A stretch of DNA of 64,000 nucleotides from Rhodococcus sp. 4CII (lineage in GTDB: Bacteria; Actinomycetota; Actinomycetes; Mycobacteriales; Mycobacteriaceae), in NCBI RefSeq assembly GCF_014256275.1, contig NZ_JACCFE010000002.1, forward strand, positions 6,883,501 through 6,947,500, written 5' to 3'. The position numbers and the translations under genes were made by a program. Each line of letters begins with the position of its first letter. The stretch's first letter is position 1. Below the pieces are notes generated by a model. It made no database searches. It worked only from the letters and a program-made list of their open reading frames with translations, and was not told where the DNA came from. Of this stretch, positions 51,113-63,100 are shown piece after piece.

Positions 51113-54100
51113 CTACCTGACAGCGTCGACGAGGTAGGTGTTGAGAATTCGTGCAATGTCTGTCAACGCACGCGGCGTGGTCATACGAATATGCGTGGCA
51201 TCGATGGGATAGTAGTCGATGGAACCGGTTATATATGGTCGCCAGCAACTTTCGGCAATTTCCTGGTCCATCTCGTCAGCTGCGGCGGCGAAGAAGACCA
51301 CATCTCCGTCGAACACTGGGGGGTGGTAATCGGCGACCAACCGTGGCGCGTCATTGAAGGATGCGACGATTCGATTCACGTGTGATGGCTGGAGAAACTC
51401 GAATGCTCCAGTTCGCAGATGAATCAGTTCGGTCGCTCGTTCAGCCGACATGGTTTCCCCCGCGGCATCGAAGTCTTCGGCACCGAATCCAAACAGATCG
51501 GCCAGCTCGACCAGGATGTCTTCAACAGAGAGTTCCTGGTTTGCAGTCGATTCCACTTCGAGCAGCCGGCTGTCCAACATCGCCAACATCGCGACCTGCT
51601 TCCCGAGAAGGCGAAATCGTGTGGCTACCGCGTGGGCGATAACTCCGCCCAAGGACCAGCCGAGCAGGTGATATGGCCCGTCTGGTTGCACGGCCTGTAT
51701 CTCCCGGAGGTATCGCTCCGCCAACTGCTCGATAGATCGGGCGTGCGGGTCGTCTTCGACGAGCTCGGGGGATTGCAGCCCGTAGATTCTCCGTCCCGGT
51801 TCGGTGTTCTGCGCCAAACCTGCATAACACCAGGCCAATCCGCCAGCTGGATGTATGCAGAAGATCGGGTCGGAATCCCCCTCCGATCTGATTGGCAACA
51901 GGACGTTGAATGCCGAATCGTCCACCGGCTCGATCCGTTTCGGCCCGGCGGAGACCGCCTCGACTCTACCGGCGATCGCTGCCACGGTGGCGTCAGTGAA
52001 TATCCACGGTACATGGATGTTGACGCCGAGAGCCTCTCGGAGCCGTGCACTGACTCGTGTGGCGAGGAGGGAGTTGCCTCCCAGGGTGAAGAAGTCGTCG
52101 TCGAGTCCGATGTGGGCGTGGCCGAGGACGTCGGCGAAGACATCGGCGATGGTCCGTTCGATGGGGGTGACCGGCTCCCGGAACTGCCGTTTCAACGGCG
52201 CCGGGGCGGGTAGTGCGTGCCGGTCGATCTTGCCGTTGGTGGTCAGCGGTAGTGCGTCGAGGACGGTGATGGGGGTGGGCAGCATGTAGTCGGGGAGATG
52301 GTCGGCGGCGAAGGCGCGGATCGCGGTGGGGTCGAGGGGGGTGTGGTCGCGGGCGACGACGTAGGCAACGAGTTGGTCGCCGGTGTGGGGGTCGTGGTGT
52401 ATCGCGGCGACCGCCTGGGTCACGTCGGGATCCGCCGTCAAGGTTGCTTCGATTTCGCCGAGTTCGATGCGGTGGCCGCGGAGTTTGACTTGGAGGTCGC
52501 GGCGGCCGAGGAATTCGAGGTTGCCGTCGGGGTGCCAGCGCACCAGGTCGCCGGTGCGGTACATGCGTTCGCCGGGTGGGCCGAACCGATTCGCTACAAA
52601 CCGCTCCGCAGTCAACGCCGGCCTTCTCAGATACCCTCGCGCCAGCTGCACCCCGGCCACATACAACTCGCCCACCACCCCCACCGGTACCGGATGCAAG
52701 CGGTGGTCCAGCACGTAGGCGCGGCAGTTGGCCTGCGGTGTGCCGATGGGTTCCACCGTGTCTTCGTGCTGGGTGCAGCGGTGACAGATGACGCTGACGG
52801 TGGTTTCGGTGGGCCCGTACTGGTTCCACACCGTCGCATGACTGAATTCGGCCAACCGCGTGACCGTCTGCCCGGACAGTGTCTCACCGCCGAGGTAGAT
52901 CACCCGCACGCCGCGGAGAACGTCGGGTGATCGGCTGGCCATCAGGGCGGTCAGTACGGTCGGCACCGACGCCAGGTGGGTAATCGCATGGGTGCGGATG
53001 AGCTCGGCGAAGTAGTCGGGGTCGCGTTGGCCGTCCGGGCTCGCCAACACCACGCATCCGCCGACCTGCAGCGGCGCGAAGAGGTCGGGGGTCGACGCGT
53101 CGAAGGTCACCGCGTTGCTCTGCAAAAGACGGTCACCGAAGCCGTAGTCGAACGCAACCCACCGCACCTCGTTGACGATTGCGGTGTGCGCTACGGCGAC
53201 GCCCTTCGGGCGGCCGGTGGATCCCGAGGTGAACATCACGTACGCCGTGTTCTGCGGGCGCAGTGGTGCACGACGGTCCGCGTCGGTGACCGTTGCCGCG
53301 GACATCCCTGTCAGATCGATCGTGTCGATGTGGAGGACCGGTGCCGGGTCGGGCAGGTCGTCTTGCTCGTCGTGGGTGGTGGTCAGAATGCAGGTTGGTT
53401 GTGCCACTGCGAGAATGAAGTGTGTGCGCTCGGCTGGGTGGTCGGGGTCGATGGGTAGGTATGCTCCGCCGGCGGTGAGGGTTGCGTAGACGCCGACGAC
53501 GAAGTCGATCGAGCGGGCCATCCTCAGTGCCACGATGGTTTCCGGGCCCACACCTTGGGTGATCAAGTATCGGGCGAGACGGTTGACGCGTGCGTTGAAC
53601 TCGGCGTAGGACAGTGTTCCGTTTCCGTCGATGACCGCGATGGCATCGGGTGTGCGGGCTGCCTGGGCGCTGAACATTGACACCAGGGTGTCGGTGGTTG
53701 GCGCGTGTTCGGTGTGGTTCCAGTCCTCGAGGATCAGTTGTTTTTCGGTGGGGTCGAGGAGGTCGATGTCGCCGACCGGGCTGTCGGGATCGGCGACCGC
53801 ATTCTCGAGGAGTCGGGTGAATTTGTCGGCGAAGCCGCGCACCGTGTCCTCGTCGAACAGGTCCTGCGCATAGGTCAGCGCGGCGGTTAGCCCGCGAGCG
53901 GCACCATCGCGATCGATGCGTTCACTTACCGACAGTGTGAGGTCGAATTGCGCGGCGGCGTGGTCGATGTCCTCGATACGGACGGTCAGCCCCTCCAGTT
54001 CCAGCTCCGGGTGCTCCTGATTCTGGAAGACGAGCATCACCTGGAACAGTGGGTGGCGTGCGGTCGACCGGACCGGGTTGAGGTCCTGTACCACCCTTTC

Positions 54101-57100
54101 GAACGGCACGTCGGCGTGCTCGAATGCGGCCAGGTCGGCTTCGCGCACCGTCGAGAGCAGCGTGGTGAAGCTGCTGGCGGAATCGACCGGGGTTCGCAGC
54201 ACCAGGGTGTTGACGAACATGCCGACCAGATCGTCGAGTGCCGGGTCGCCGCGACCGGCAACGGGGGTGCCGATCGCGACGTCGCCGGTACCCGACATCC
54301 GGGCCAGGAGCACCGCGAACGCGGTGTGCACCACCATGAACACCGTCGCGGCGTGCCGCCGTGCGATATCTATGACCGAGAGGTGGATCTCCGCGCCGAT
54401 CGTGAACGCGTGTGTTCGTCCACGGTGCGACACCACACGCCGGGTTCGGTAACCCGGCAATTCCAACTGATCCGGCAGCCCGACGAGTGTGGAACGCCAG
54501 TACGCCAGCTGCTGCGCGAGCAATGAATCGGGGTCGTCGTCGGAGCCGAGTAAATCCCGTTGCCACAGGGTGTAGTCCGCGTACTGCACCGTCGGTGCGG
54601 TCCAGGCGGGTGGGTGCCCGTGGGTGCGGGCCGCATAGGCGGCCATCAGATCCCGGACCAGCGGGGCGATCGAGAATCCGTCGGCGCAGATGTGGTGCAA
54701 CACCACGGCGAGCACGTGCTCGTCGTCGGCCGTCTCGATCAAGGCCGCCCGCACCGGCACCGATGTGGTGACGTCGAATCCGGCCGAGGCCATCGACATC
54801 AGCCGCGCGGCGACCTCGCTCTCGGTTGTCGCGGCGGTGGCGAATCCGCCGCTGACCTCGGCCGTCGGGACAACCACTTGGTGCGGGCCGGACTCCGATT
54901 CGGGGTAGATCGTCCGCAAGGCCTCGTGCCGGTCCACGACGTCGCCAAGGGCCGCGCTCAGCGCGGCCGTGTCCATGGCCCCGGACAGGCGCACGGCGAA
55001 CGGGATGTTGTAGGCCGGTGAGTGTGGATCGAACCGGTTGAGGAACCAGATCCGTTGCTGCGCATAGGATAGTGGGATGCGTTCGGGCCGCGGCCGCGGA
55101 AGCAGGGGCGGGCGCGCCTCCACAGCCGCCCGGGACTCGAGCCACCCCGACAGCGCCTGCACCGACGACGCCTCGAACAACACCCGGATCGGCACTTGCG
55201 AATCCATTGCCACACCCATCCGCGACACCGCCTGCGTCGCAAGCAACGAGTTGCCACCCAAGGCGAAGAAGTCGTCGTCGAGTCCGACCCTCTCGCGACC
55301 GAGGACATCTGCGAACACCCCGGCAACGATCCCCTCCACCACCGTCACCGGCGCCCGGTACTGCGGCAGCGGAAACACCGGTGCCGGCAACGCCCGCCGA
55401 TCCACCTTGCCATTCGCCGTCAACGGCAATCGATCCACCACCGTAATTGGTGAGGGCACCATGTAGTCGGGCAGGCGGTCCGCGACCAATGCGCGGACCC
55501 GAGTCGGGTCGAGGGGGGCGCCATCACGGCGGACGACGTAGCCGACCAACCGGTCGCCGGTGTGGGGGTCGTGGTGTATCGCGGCGACCGCCTGGGTCAC
55601 GTCGGGATCCGCCGTCAAAGTTGCTTCGATTTCGCCGAGTTCGATGCGGTGGCCGCGGAGTTTGACTTGGAGGTCGCGGCGGCCGAGGAATTCGAGGTTG
55701 CCGTCGGGGTGCCAGCGCACCAGGTCGCCGGTGCGGTACATGCGTTCGCCGGGTGGGCCGAACCGATTCGCTACAAACCGCTCCGCAGTCAACGCCGGCC
55801 TTCTCAGATACCCTCGCGCCAGCTGCACCCCGGCCACATACAACTCGCCCACCACCCCCACCGGTACCGGATGCAAGCGGTGGTCCAGCACGTAGGCGCG
55901 GCAGTTGGCCTGCGGTGTGCCGATGGGTTCCACCGTGTCTTCGTGCTGGGTGCAGCGGTGACAGATGACGCTGACGGTGGTTTCGGTGGGCCCGTACTGG
56001 TTCCACACCGTCGCATGACTGAATTCGGCCAACCGCGTGACCGTCTGCCCGGACAGTGTCTCACCGCCGAGGTAGATCACCCGCACGCCGCGGAGAACGT
56101 CGGGTGATCGGCTGGCCATCAGGGCGGTCAGTACGGTCGGCACCGACGCCAGGTGGGTAATCGCATGGGTGCGGATGAGCTCGGCGAGGTAGTCGGGGTC
56201 GCGTTGGCCGTCCGGGCTCGCCAACACCACGCATCCGCCGACCTGCAGCGGCGCGAAGAGGTCGGGGGTCGACGCGTCGAAGGTCACCGCGTTGCTTTGG
56301 AGGAGATGGTCGCCGGCACGGTGATCGAACGCCTCGACCGCCCACCGCACCTGATTGACGATTGCGGTGTGCGCTACGGCGACGCCCTTCGGGCGGCCGG
56401 TGGATCCCGAGGTGAACATCACGTACGCCGTGTTCTGCGGGCGCAGTGGTGCACGACGGTCCGCGTCGGTGACCGTTGCCGCGGACATCCCTGTCAGATC
56501 GATCGTGTCGATGTGGAGGACCGGTGCCGGGTCGGGCAGGTCGTCTTGCTCGTCGTGGGTGGTGGTCAGAATGCAGGTTGGTTGTGCCACTGCGAGAATG
56601 AAGTGTGTGCGCTCGGCTGGGTGGTCGGGGTCGATGGGTAGGTATGCTCCGCCGGCGGTGAGGGTTGCGTAGACGCCGACGACGAAGTCGATCGAGCGGG
56701 CCATCCTCAGTGCCACGATGGTTTCCGGGCCCACACCTTGGGTGATCAAGTATCGGGCGAGACGGTTGACGCGTGCGTTGAACTCGGCGTAAGACAGGCA
56801 CCGGTCCCCATACACCGCCGCCGCCGAGTCGGGTGTGCGGGCTGCCTGGGCGCTGAACATTGACACCAGGGTGTCGGTGGTTGGCGCGTGTTCGGTGTGG
56901 TTCCAGTCCTCGAGGATCAGTTGTTTTTCGGTGGGGTCGAGGAGGTCGATGTCGCCGACCGGGCTGTCGGGATCGGCGACCGCATTCTCGAGGAGTCGGG
57001 TGAATTTGTCGGCGAAGCCGCGCACCGTGTCCTCGTCGAACAGGTCCTGCGCATAGGTCAGCGCGGCGGTTAGCCCGCGAGCGGCACCATCGCGATCGAT

Positions 57101-60100
57101 GCGTTCACTTACCGACAGTGTGAGGTCGAATTGCGCGGCGGCGTGGTCGATGTCCTCGATACGGACGGTCAGCCCCTCCAGTTCCAGCTCCGGGTGCTCC
57201 TGATTCTGGAAGACGAGCATCACCTGGAACAGTGGGTGGCGTGCGGTCGACCGGACCGGGTTGAGGTCCTGTACCACCCTTTCGAACGGCACGTCGGCGT
57301 GCTCGAATGCGGCCAGGTCGGCTTCGCGCACCGTCGAGAGCAGCGTGGTGAAGCTGCTGGCGGAATCGACCGGGGTTCGCAGCACCAGGGTGTTGACGAA
57401 CATGCCGACCAGATCGTCGAGTGCCGGGTCGCCGCGACCGGCAACGGGGGTGCCGATCGCGACGTCGCCGGTACCCGACATCCGGGCCAGGAGCACCGCG
57501 AACGCGGTGTGCACCACCATGAACACCGTCGCGGCGTGTTGTCGTGCGATATCTATGACCGAGAGGTGGATCTCCGCGCCGATCGTGAACGTGTGTGTTC
57601 GTCCACGGTGGGTGACCGCCGGCCGTCGTCGGTTCCCTGGCAGCTCGAGCTGTTGCGGCAGCCCGGCGAGTGTGGAACGCCAGTACGCCAGCTGCTGCGC
57701 GAGCAATGAATCGGGGTCGTCGTCGGAGCCGAGTAAATCCCGTTGCCACAGGGTGTAGTCCGCGTACTGCACCGTCGGTGCGGTCCAGGCGGGTGGGTGC
57801 CCGTGGATGCGGGCCGCATAGGCGGCCATCAGATCCCGGACCAGCGGGGCGATCGAGAATCCGTCGGCGCAGATGTGGTGCAACACCACGGCGAGCACGT
57901 GCTCGTCGTCGGCCGTCTCGATCAAGGCCGCCCGCACCGGCACCGATGTGGTGACGTCGAATCCGGCCGAGGCCATCGACATCAGCCGCGCGGCGACCTC
58001 GTTCTCGGGCACCCCAGCCGATTCGACCGAGGCGCTGACCTCGGCCGTCGGGACAACCACTTGGTGCGGGCCGGACTCCGATTCGGGGTAGATCGTCCGC
58101 AAGGCCTCGTGCCGGTCCACGACGTCACCGACCGCCGTCCGTAACGCCGCCGTGTCCATGGTCCCGGACAGGCGCACGGCGAACGGGATGTTGTAGGCCG
58201 GTGAGTGTGGATCGAACCGGTTGAGGAACCAGATCCGTTGCTGCGCATAGGATAGTGGGATGCGTTCGGGCCGCGGCCGCGGAAGCAGGGGCGGGCGCGC
58301 CCCCACAGCCGCCCGGGACTCGAGCCACCCCGACAGCGCCTGCACCGACGACGCCTCGAACAACACCCGGATCGGCACTTGCGAATCCATCGCCACACCC
58401 ATCCGCGACACCGCCTGCGTCGCAAGCAACGAGTTGCCACCCAAGGCGAAGAAGTCGTCGTCGAGTCCTACGCGGTCGATGTTGAGGACGTCGGCGAAGA
58501 TGTGGGCGATGGTTTGTTCGATGGGGGTGGCCGGTTCCCGGAATTGTCGCTTCGGTGGCGCTGGGGTGGGTAGTGCTCGCCGGTCGATCTTGCCGTTCGG
58601 GCTCAGTGGCATTCGGTCGAGGGTTACGAACACCGACGGCACCATGAAGTCGGGCAGGCGCGCACCGACCGTCGCGGCGAGGGTCTCGGGGGCGACGTGG
58701 GTGCCTGGGGTCGGCACCACGTAGGCCACCAGTTGCTCGGTGACTGTGTTCTTGCGTATCGCGGCGACGGCTTGGGTGATGTCGGGGTGGGTGGTGAGGG
58801 TGGTTTCGATTTCGGCGAGTTCGATGCGGTGGCCGCGGAGTTTGACTTGGTGGTCGCGGCGGCCGAGGAATTCGAGGTTGCCGTCGGGGTGCCAGCGGGT
58901 GAGGTCGCCGGTGCGGTACATGCGTTCGCCGGGTGGGCCGTTGGGGTTGGCGACGAAGTGTTCGGCCGTCAGTCCGGGTCGGCCGTGGTAGCCCCGTGCC
59001 AGCTGGATCCCGGCGACGTATAGTTCGCCGGTCACGCCGGTGGGGACGGGCCGGAGTCGGTCGTCGAGGACGTAGGTGTGGGTGCCGCGGATCGGGGTGC
59101 CGATGGTGATGGGGCCGCCGGGGGGCAGTGGTCCGCTGCAGTTGCTCATCACGGTTGTCTCGGTGGGGCCGTAGCCGTTGAAGAAGCGGCGGGGGGAGTG
59201 GATGCGGGAGGTGTCGGTGTTTGTGGCCCAGCGGGTGAGCAGGTCGGGGGTGCAGGCCTCGCCGGCCGACAGGATGGTGTGCAGGGTGTGGAGGTGGGTG
59301 GGGTCGATGGTGGCCAGCGCGGACGGTGTGATCACGGCGTGGGTGACGTGGTCGCGGTGGAGGAGTTGGGTGAGTTCGTCGCCGCCGAAGACGGTGGGTG
59401 GGGCGATGACCATGGTGGCGCTGGATCCGGCGGCGAGGAGCAGTTCGAACACCGAGGCGTCGAAGCTCGGTGATGCCACGGCCAGGGTGCGGGAGTTGGG
59501 GGTGGTGGTGAATCGTTCGTGTTGTTCGGCGGCGAGGTTGGCCAGCCCCTGGTGGGCGACGACGACGCCTTTGGGGGTGCCGGTGGAGCCGGAGGTGTAG
59601 AGCAGGTAGGCGGTGTTGGTGGTGTGCAGGGGTCGGAGTCGGTCGGCGTCGGTGATCGGACCTGACTTCATGGTGTTGCAGCGGGTTTGGAAGTCGGGGG
59701 TGTCGATGACGAGCCAGGGTAGTGGTGCGGGCAGGGTGGTGGCGTGCTGGGTGGTGGTCAATCCGAGTGCGGCTCGGGAGTCCGAGAGCATGTGGGTGAT
59801 GCGGTTTTTCGGGTAGTTCGGGTCGATCGGGAGGAATGCGGCGCCGGTTTTGGTGGTCGCCCAGATCGCGAGGACCGCGTCGGGGGAGCGGGGGAGTGCG
59901 AGGGCGACGGTGTCTTCGGGGCCGATGCCTTCGGCGATGAGGATTCGTGCGAGTTGGGAGGATGCGGTGTCGAGTTGTTCGTAGGACAGGTGGTGGTCTC
60001 GGTAGATCACCGCCGGTGCGGTGCGGTCGTGTGCTGCGGCGGTGGCCAGTAGTTGTGGCAGTGTCGTTGCGGGGGTTTCGGGGCCGCCGGTGCGGTCGAG

Positions 60101-63100
60101 CAGGTTCCGTCGTTCGTCGGCGTCGAGGATGTCGAGGTCACCGACCCGACTCCCCACATCGGCCATCATGGCTCCGAGGACGCGCAGGTATCGGTTCATC
60201 AGGACCTGGACGTACGGTTCGTCGAACAGATCGTGGAGGTATTTCAGCTGTAGCCGGATCTGGGTGTCAACGGTGATTCCCAGGGCGAGGGGGTAGTGGG
60301 TGTTGTCGTTGGCTCTGACACCGACCAGGGTCATGCCGTCGATCGCGTCGGCCTGTGCGGCCAGTGCGGCCTGCTCGACCGGGTACGACTCGAACACCGT
60401 CAGCGTGTCGAAGAGGGCGTCGGCTGTGCCGGCCGCCTGCTGAATCTCGATGAGCCCCAGATAGTGGTGATCGAGCAGGTCGGCTTGTTCACCGTGCATC
60501 CGCGTCAGTAGTCGCGTGATCGACTCGTCCGGATCCGCCCGCACCCGCACCGGTACCGTGTTGATGAACAGCCCGATCATCGATTCGATGCCTGCGAGTT
60601 GAGGTGGCCGTCCTGACACGGTGCCGCCGAAGACCACGTCGTCCCGGCCGGTCATCCGCATCAGCAGAATTCCCCAGGCGGCCTGGAACACCGTGTTGAC
60701 GGTGACATCGAGCCGGGCGGCCAACTCGGACAGGGCCCGTGTCCTGTGCTCGCCGAGATCGGCGGTGACTTCACCCGCCCGCGAGGAGATCTCGCGGCCC
60801 GGGTCGGCCGGTGCGAGCAGAGTAGGGCCCTCGACACCCTCGAGCGCCGTTGCCCAGGCCCGCCGCGACGCCGCCTCGTCTTGTTCAGCGCGCCATTCCA
60901 GATAACTGCGATACGGACGGACGGGAGGCACCGCCGACGCCTTGTCGCCGGCGGCATAGTGCGCGAGCATGTCCGCCATCAGCAGCGGCATGGACCACCC
61001 GTCGAGCAGGATGTGGTGGTTGGCGACGACCAGCTCGTACCGGTCCGCGGCCACCGTGACCAGTGTGAACCGGATCAACGGCGGAGCGGTCATGTCGAAG
61101 TGCGTGGCCTGGTCCGCGGCCAGCAGTCGCGTCAACGCGTCCGGGCGAGCGGTGTCGTCGACCCCGCGTAGATCGACCTCGCACCATGGCACCGACACGT
61201 TGTCGAGCACCAGCTGGACGGGCACGCCATCGGCTCCCTCGACGAACGCCACACGCAAGTTCGGGTGCCGATCCAGTACCGCCTGCGCCGCCGCATGCAA
61301 CCGTGTGGCGTCCACCCGTCCTGCGAGGGTGAACACGACCTGCATCGAGTACACGTCGACCGACGACGCGGCCAACAGCGCGTGGAACAGCAGACCCGAC
61401 TGCAGCGGCGTCAAGGGCCACACGTCCGTGATCGCCGGATACGCGACCTCCCAGCGGTCGATGTCCGATTGCCGTGTGGTGATCAATGGCAGATCCGACG
61501 GTGTCAACCCGCCCGCGCCGGGTGTCTGCGCATGCGCGGCGAGCGCTGCGAGTGCGGCACACCATTCCTCCGCCAAGTCCTGCACATCGGACCGCCCGAT
61601 TGCACCCGTCGGGAACGTGAACGCGGCGCCCAGCACCGGACCCTCGCTGCCGTCGGTCACTATCGCATTGATGTCGACAACCCCGTTCGCCGGCATGTCG
61701 GCATCTCCGGGAGCGGCGATGTCGCCGAGATGTCGCGGTGACCACTCGGCCGCCCGCGCCTCGTTCGGAACACCACCGCCAGAGACCCGGCCGAGGTAGT
61801 TGAAGCTGATTTGGCCGACGGGCAGCGACCGTAATAGCCCCGCAGTTTCCCGATTCAGGTAGCGCAGCAGCCCGTAGCCGATTCCCCGGTCTGGTAGCGA
61901 CCTCAGCTGCTCCTTGATCGACTTGACCACCACGCCGGCCGCGGCGCCACCAGAGAAGGCCTCGTCGAGATCAGCGGCCCCGATATCCAGACGCACCGGA
62001 AACACATTGGTGAACCATCCCACCGTCCGAGACAGCTCCGCTCCCGCGACGATCTGCTCCTGACGGCCGTGTCCCTCGAATTGGATCAGCGTCGAGGATT
62101 CGAAGACCTTTCGCGCGCGCCGCCACCGGCAGACGGCCAACGCCAATGCCGCCAGCATTCCATCCTCGCTGCCGCCGTGGAACAGTGTCGGCAAGGTCGT
62201 CAGTACTGACGCCGTCACCCGCGCCGGTACGCTCACCTCGACCCGGTCGAGGGTGGATCCCACATCGATAGCCGCGGTGAACGGGCGGAGACCCAAAACC
62301 GGGTCGGACGCCTGCAACAGCGCCTGCCACATCGGCAACTCCGCCAGCCGCGCCGGGGCCGACGCCTCCTCGACCAACGCATGCGCCCACCGGCGCATGG
62401 ACGTTCCGACGGGCGTCAACAGCGGAGTATGCCCAGTGGACACCTGCGCCCACGCGGAGGCCAAGTCCGGCAGGATTATCCGCCACGACACCCCGTCGAT
62501 GACCAGGTGGTGCGCGACGATCAGCAACCAGCCCGGCCGCTGCGCGGCGCTGCATCCCGACCGAAAATCGAGCCACACGAACTGCACCATCACGCCCGTC
62601 GTCGGCGCCAACCGCCCCAACGCCGCATCCAATTGCGCCGACGCCCACGCCACCGCGGTTTCCTCGTCGAGATCGGCGGCGACTTCCGCCCGACGAACAA
62701 GGCCGTCCACATCAATGGCATCCGACCCACCGACTTCGAGACCCCACCCGCGTTCGTCGTTGACAAGTCGCGAGCGGAGAATGTCGTGGTGATCGAGCAC
62801 GGCCTCGGCCGTCGCCACCAACTCACCGCGCTCTATTCCGGGTGGCAACTCCACCAACATGTGTTGTGAGAATCGACCGAAGCCACCACCGCGCTCGATC
62901 AGCGCCCGTGCGACCGGGGTCAGCGGCATCCACCCGACACCGCCACCCGGCAACTCCTCGAGCACCACCGGCAGTCCGGAGTCCTCGGGAAGCTGCGCGA
63001 CTTCAGCCAAACCACCAACAGTCCTGCGCTCGAATACATCGCGTGCGGAGAACACCACGCCCCGGGCTTTCGCGCGAGACACCAACTGAATAGCGACGAT

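Noticed and set aside
55072..55466. Plus-strand frames within the NRPS region
   Set aside because: They occur twice because the NRPS modules are duplicated. The duplicated shadow frames follow the minus-strand NRPS code.
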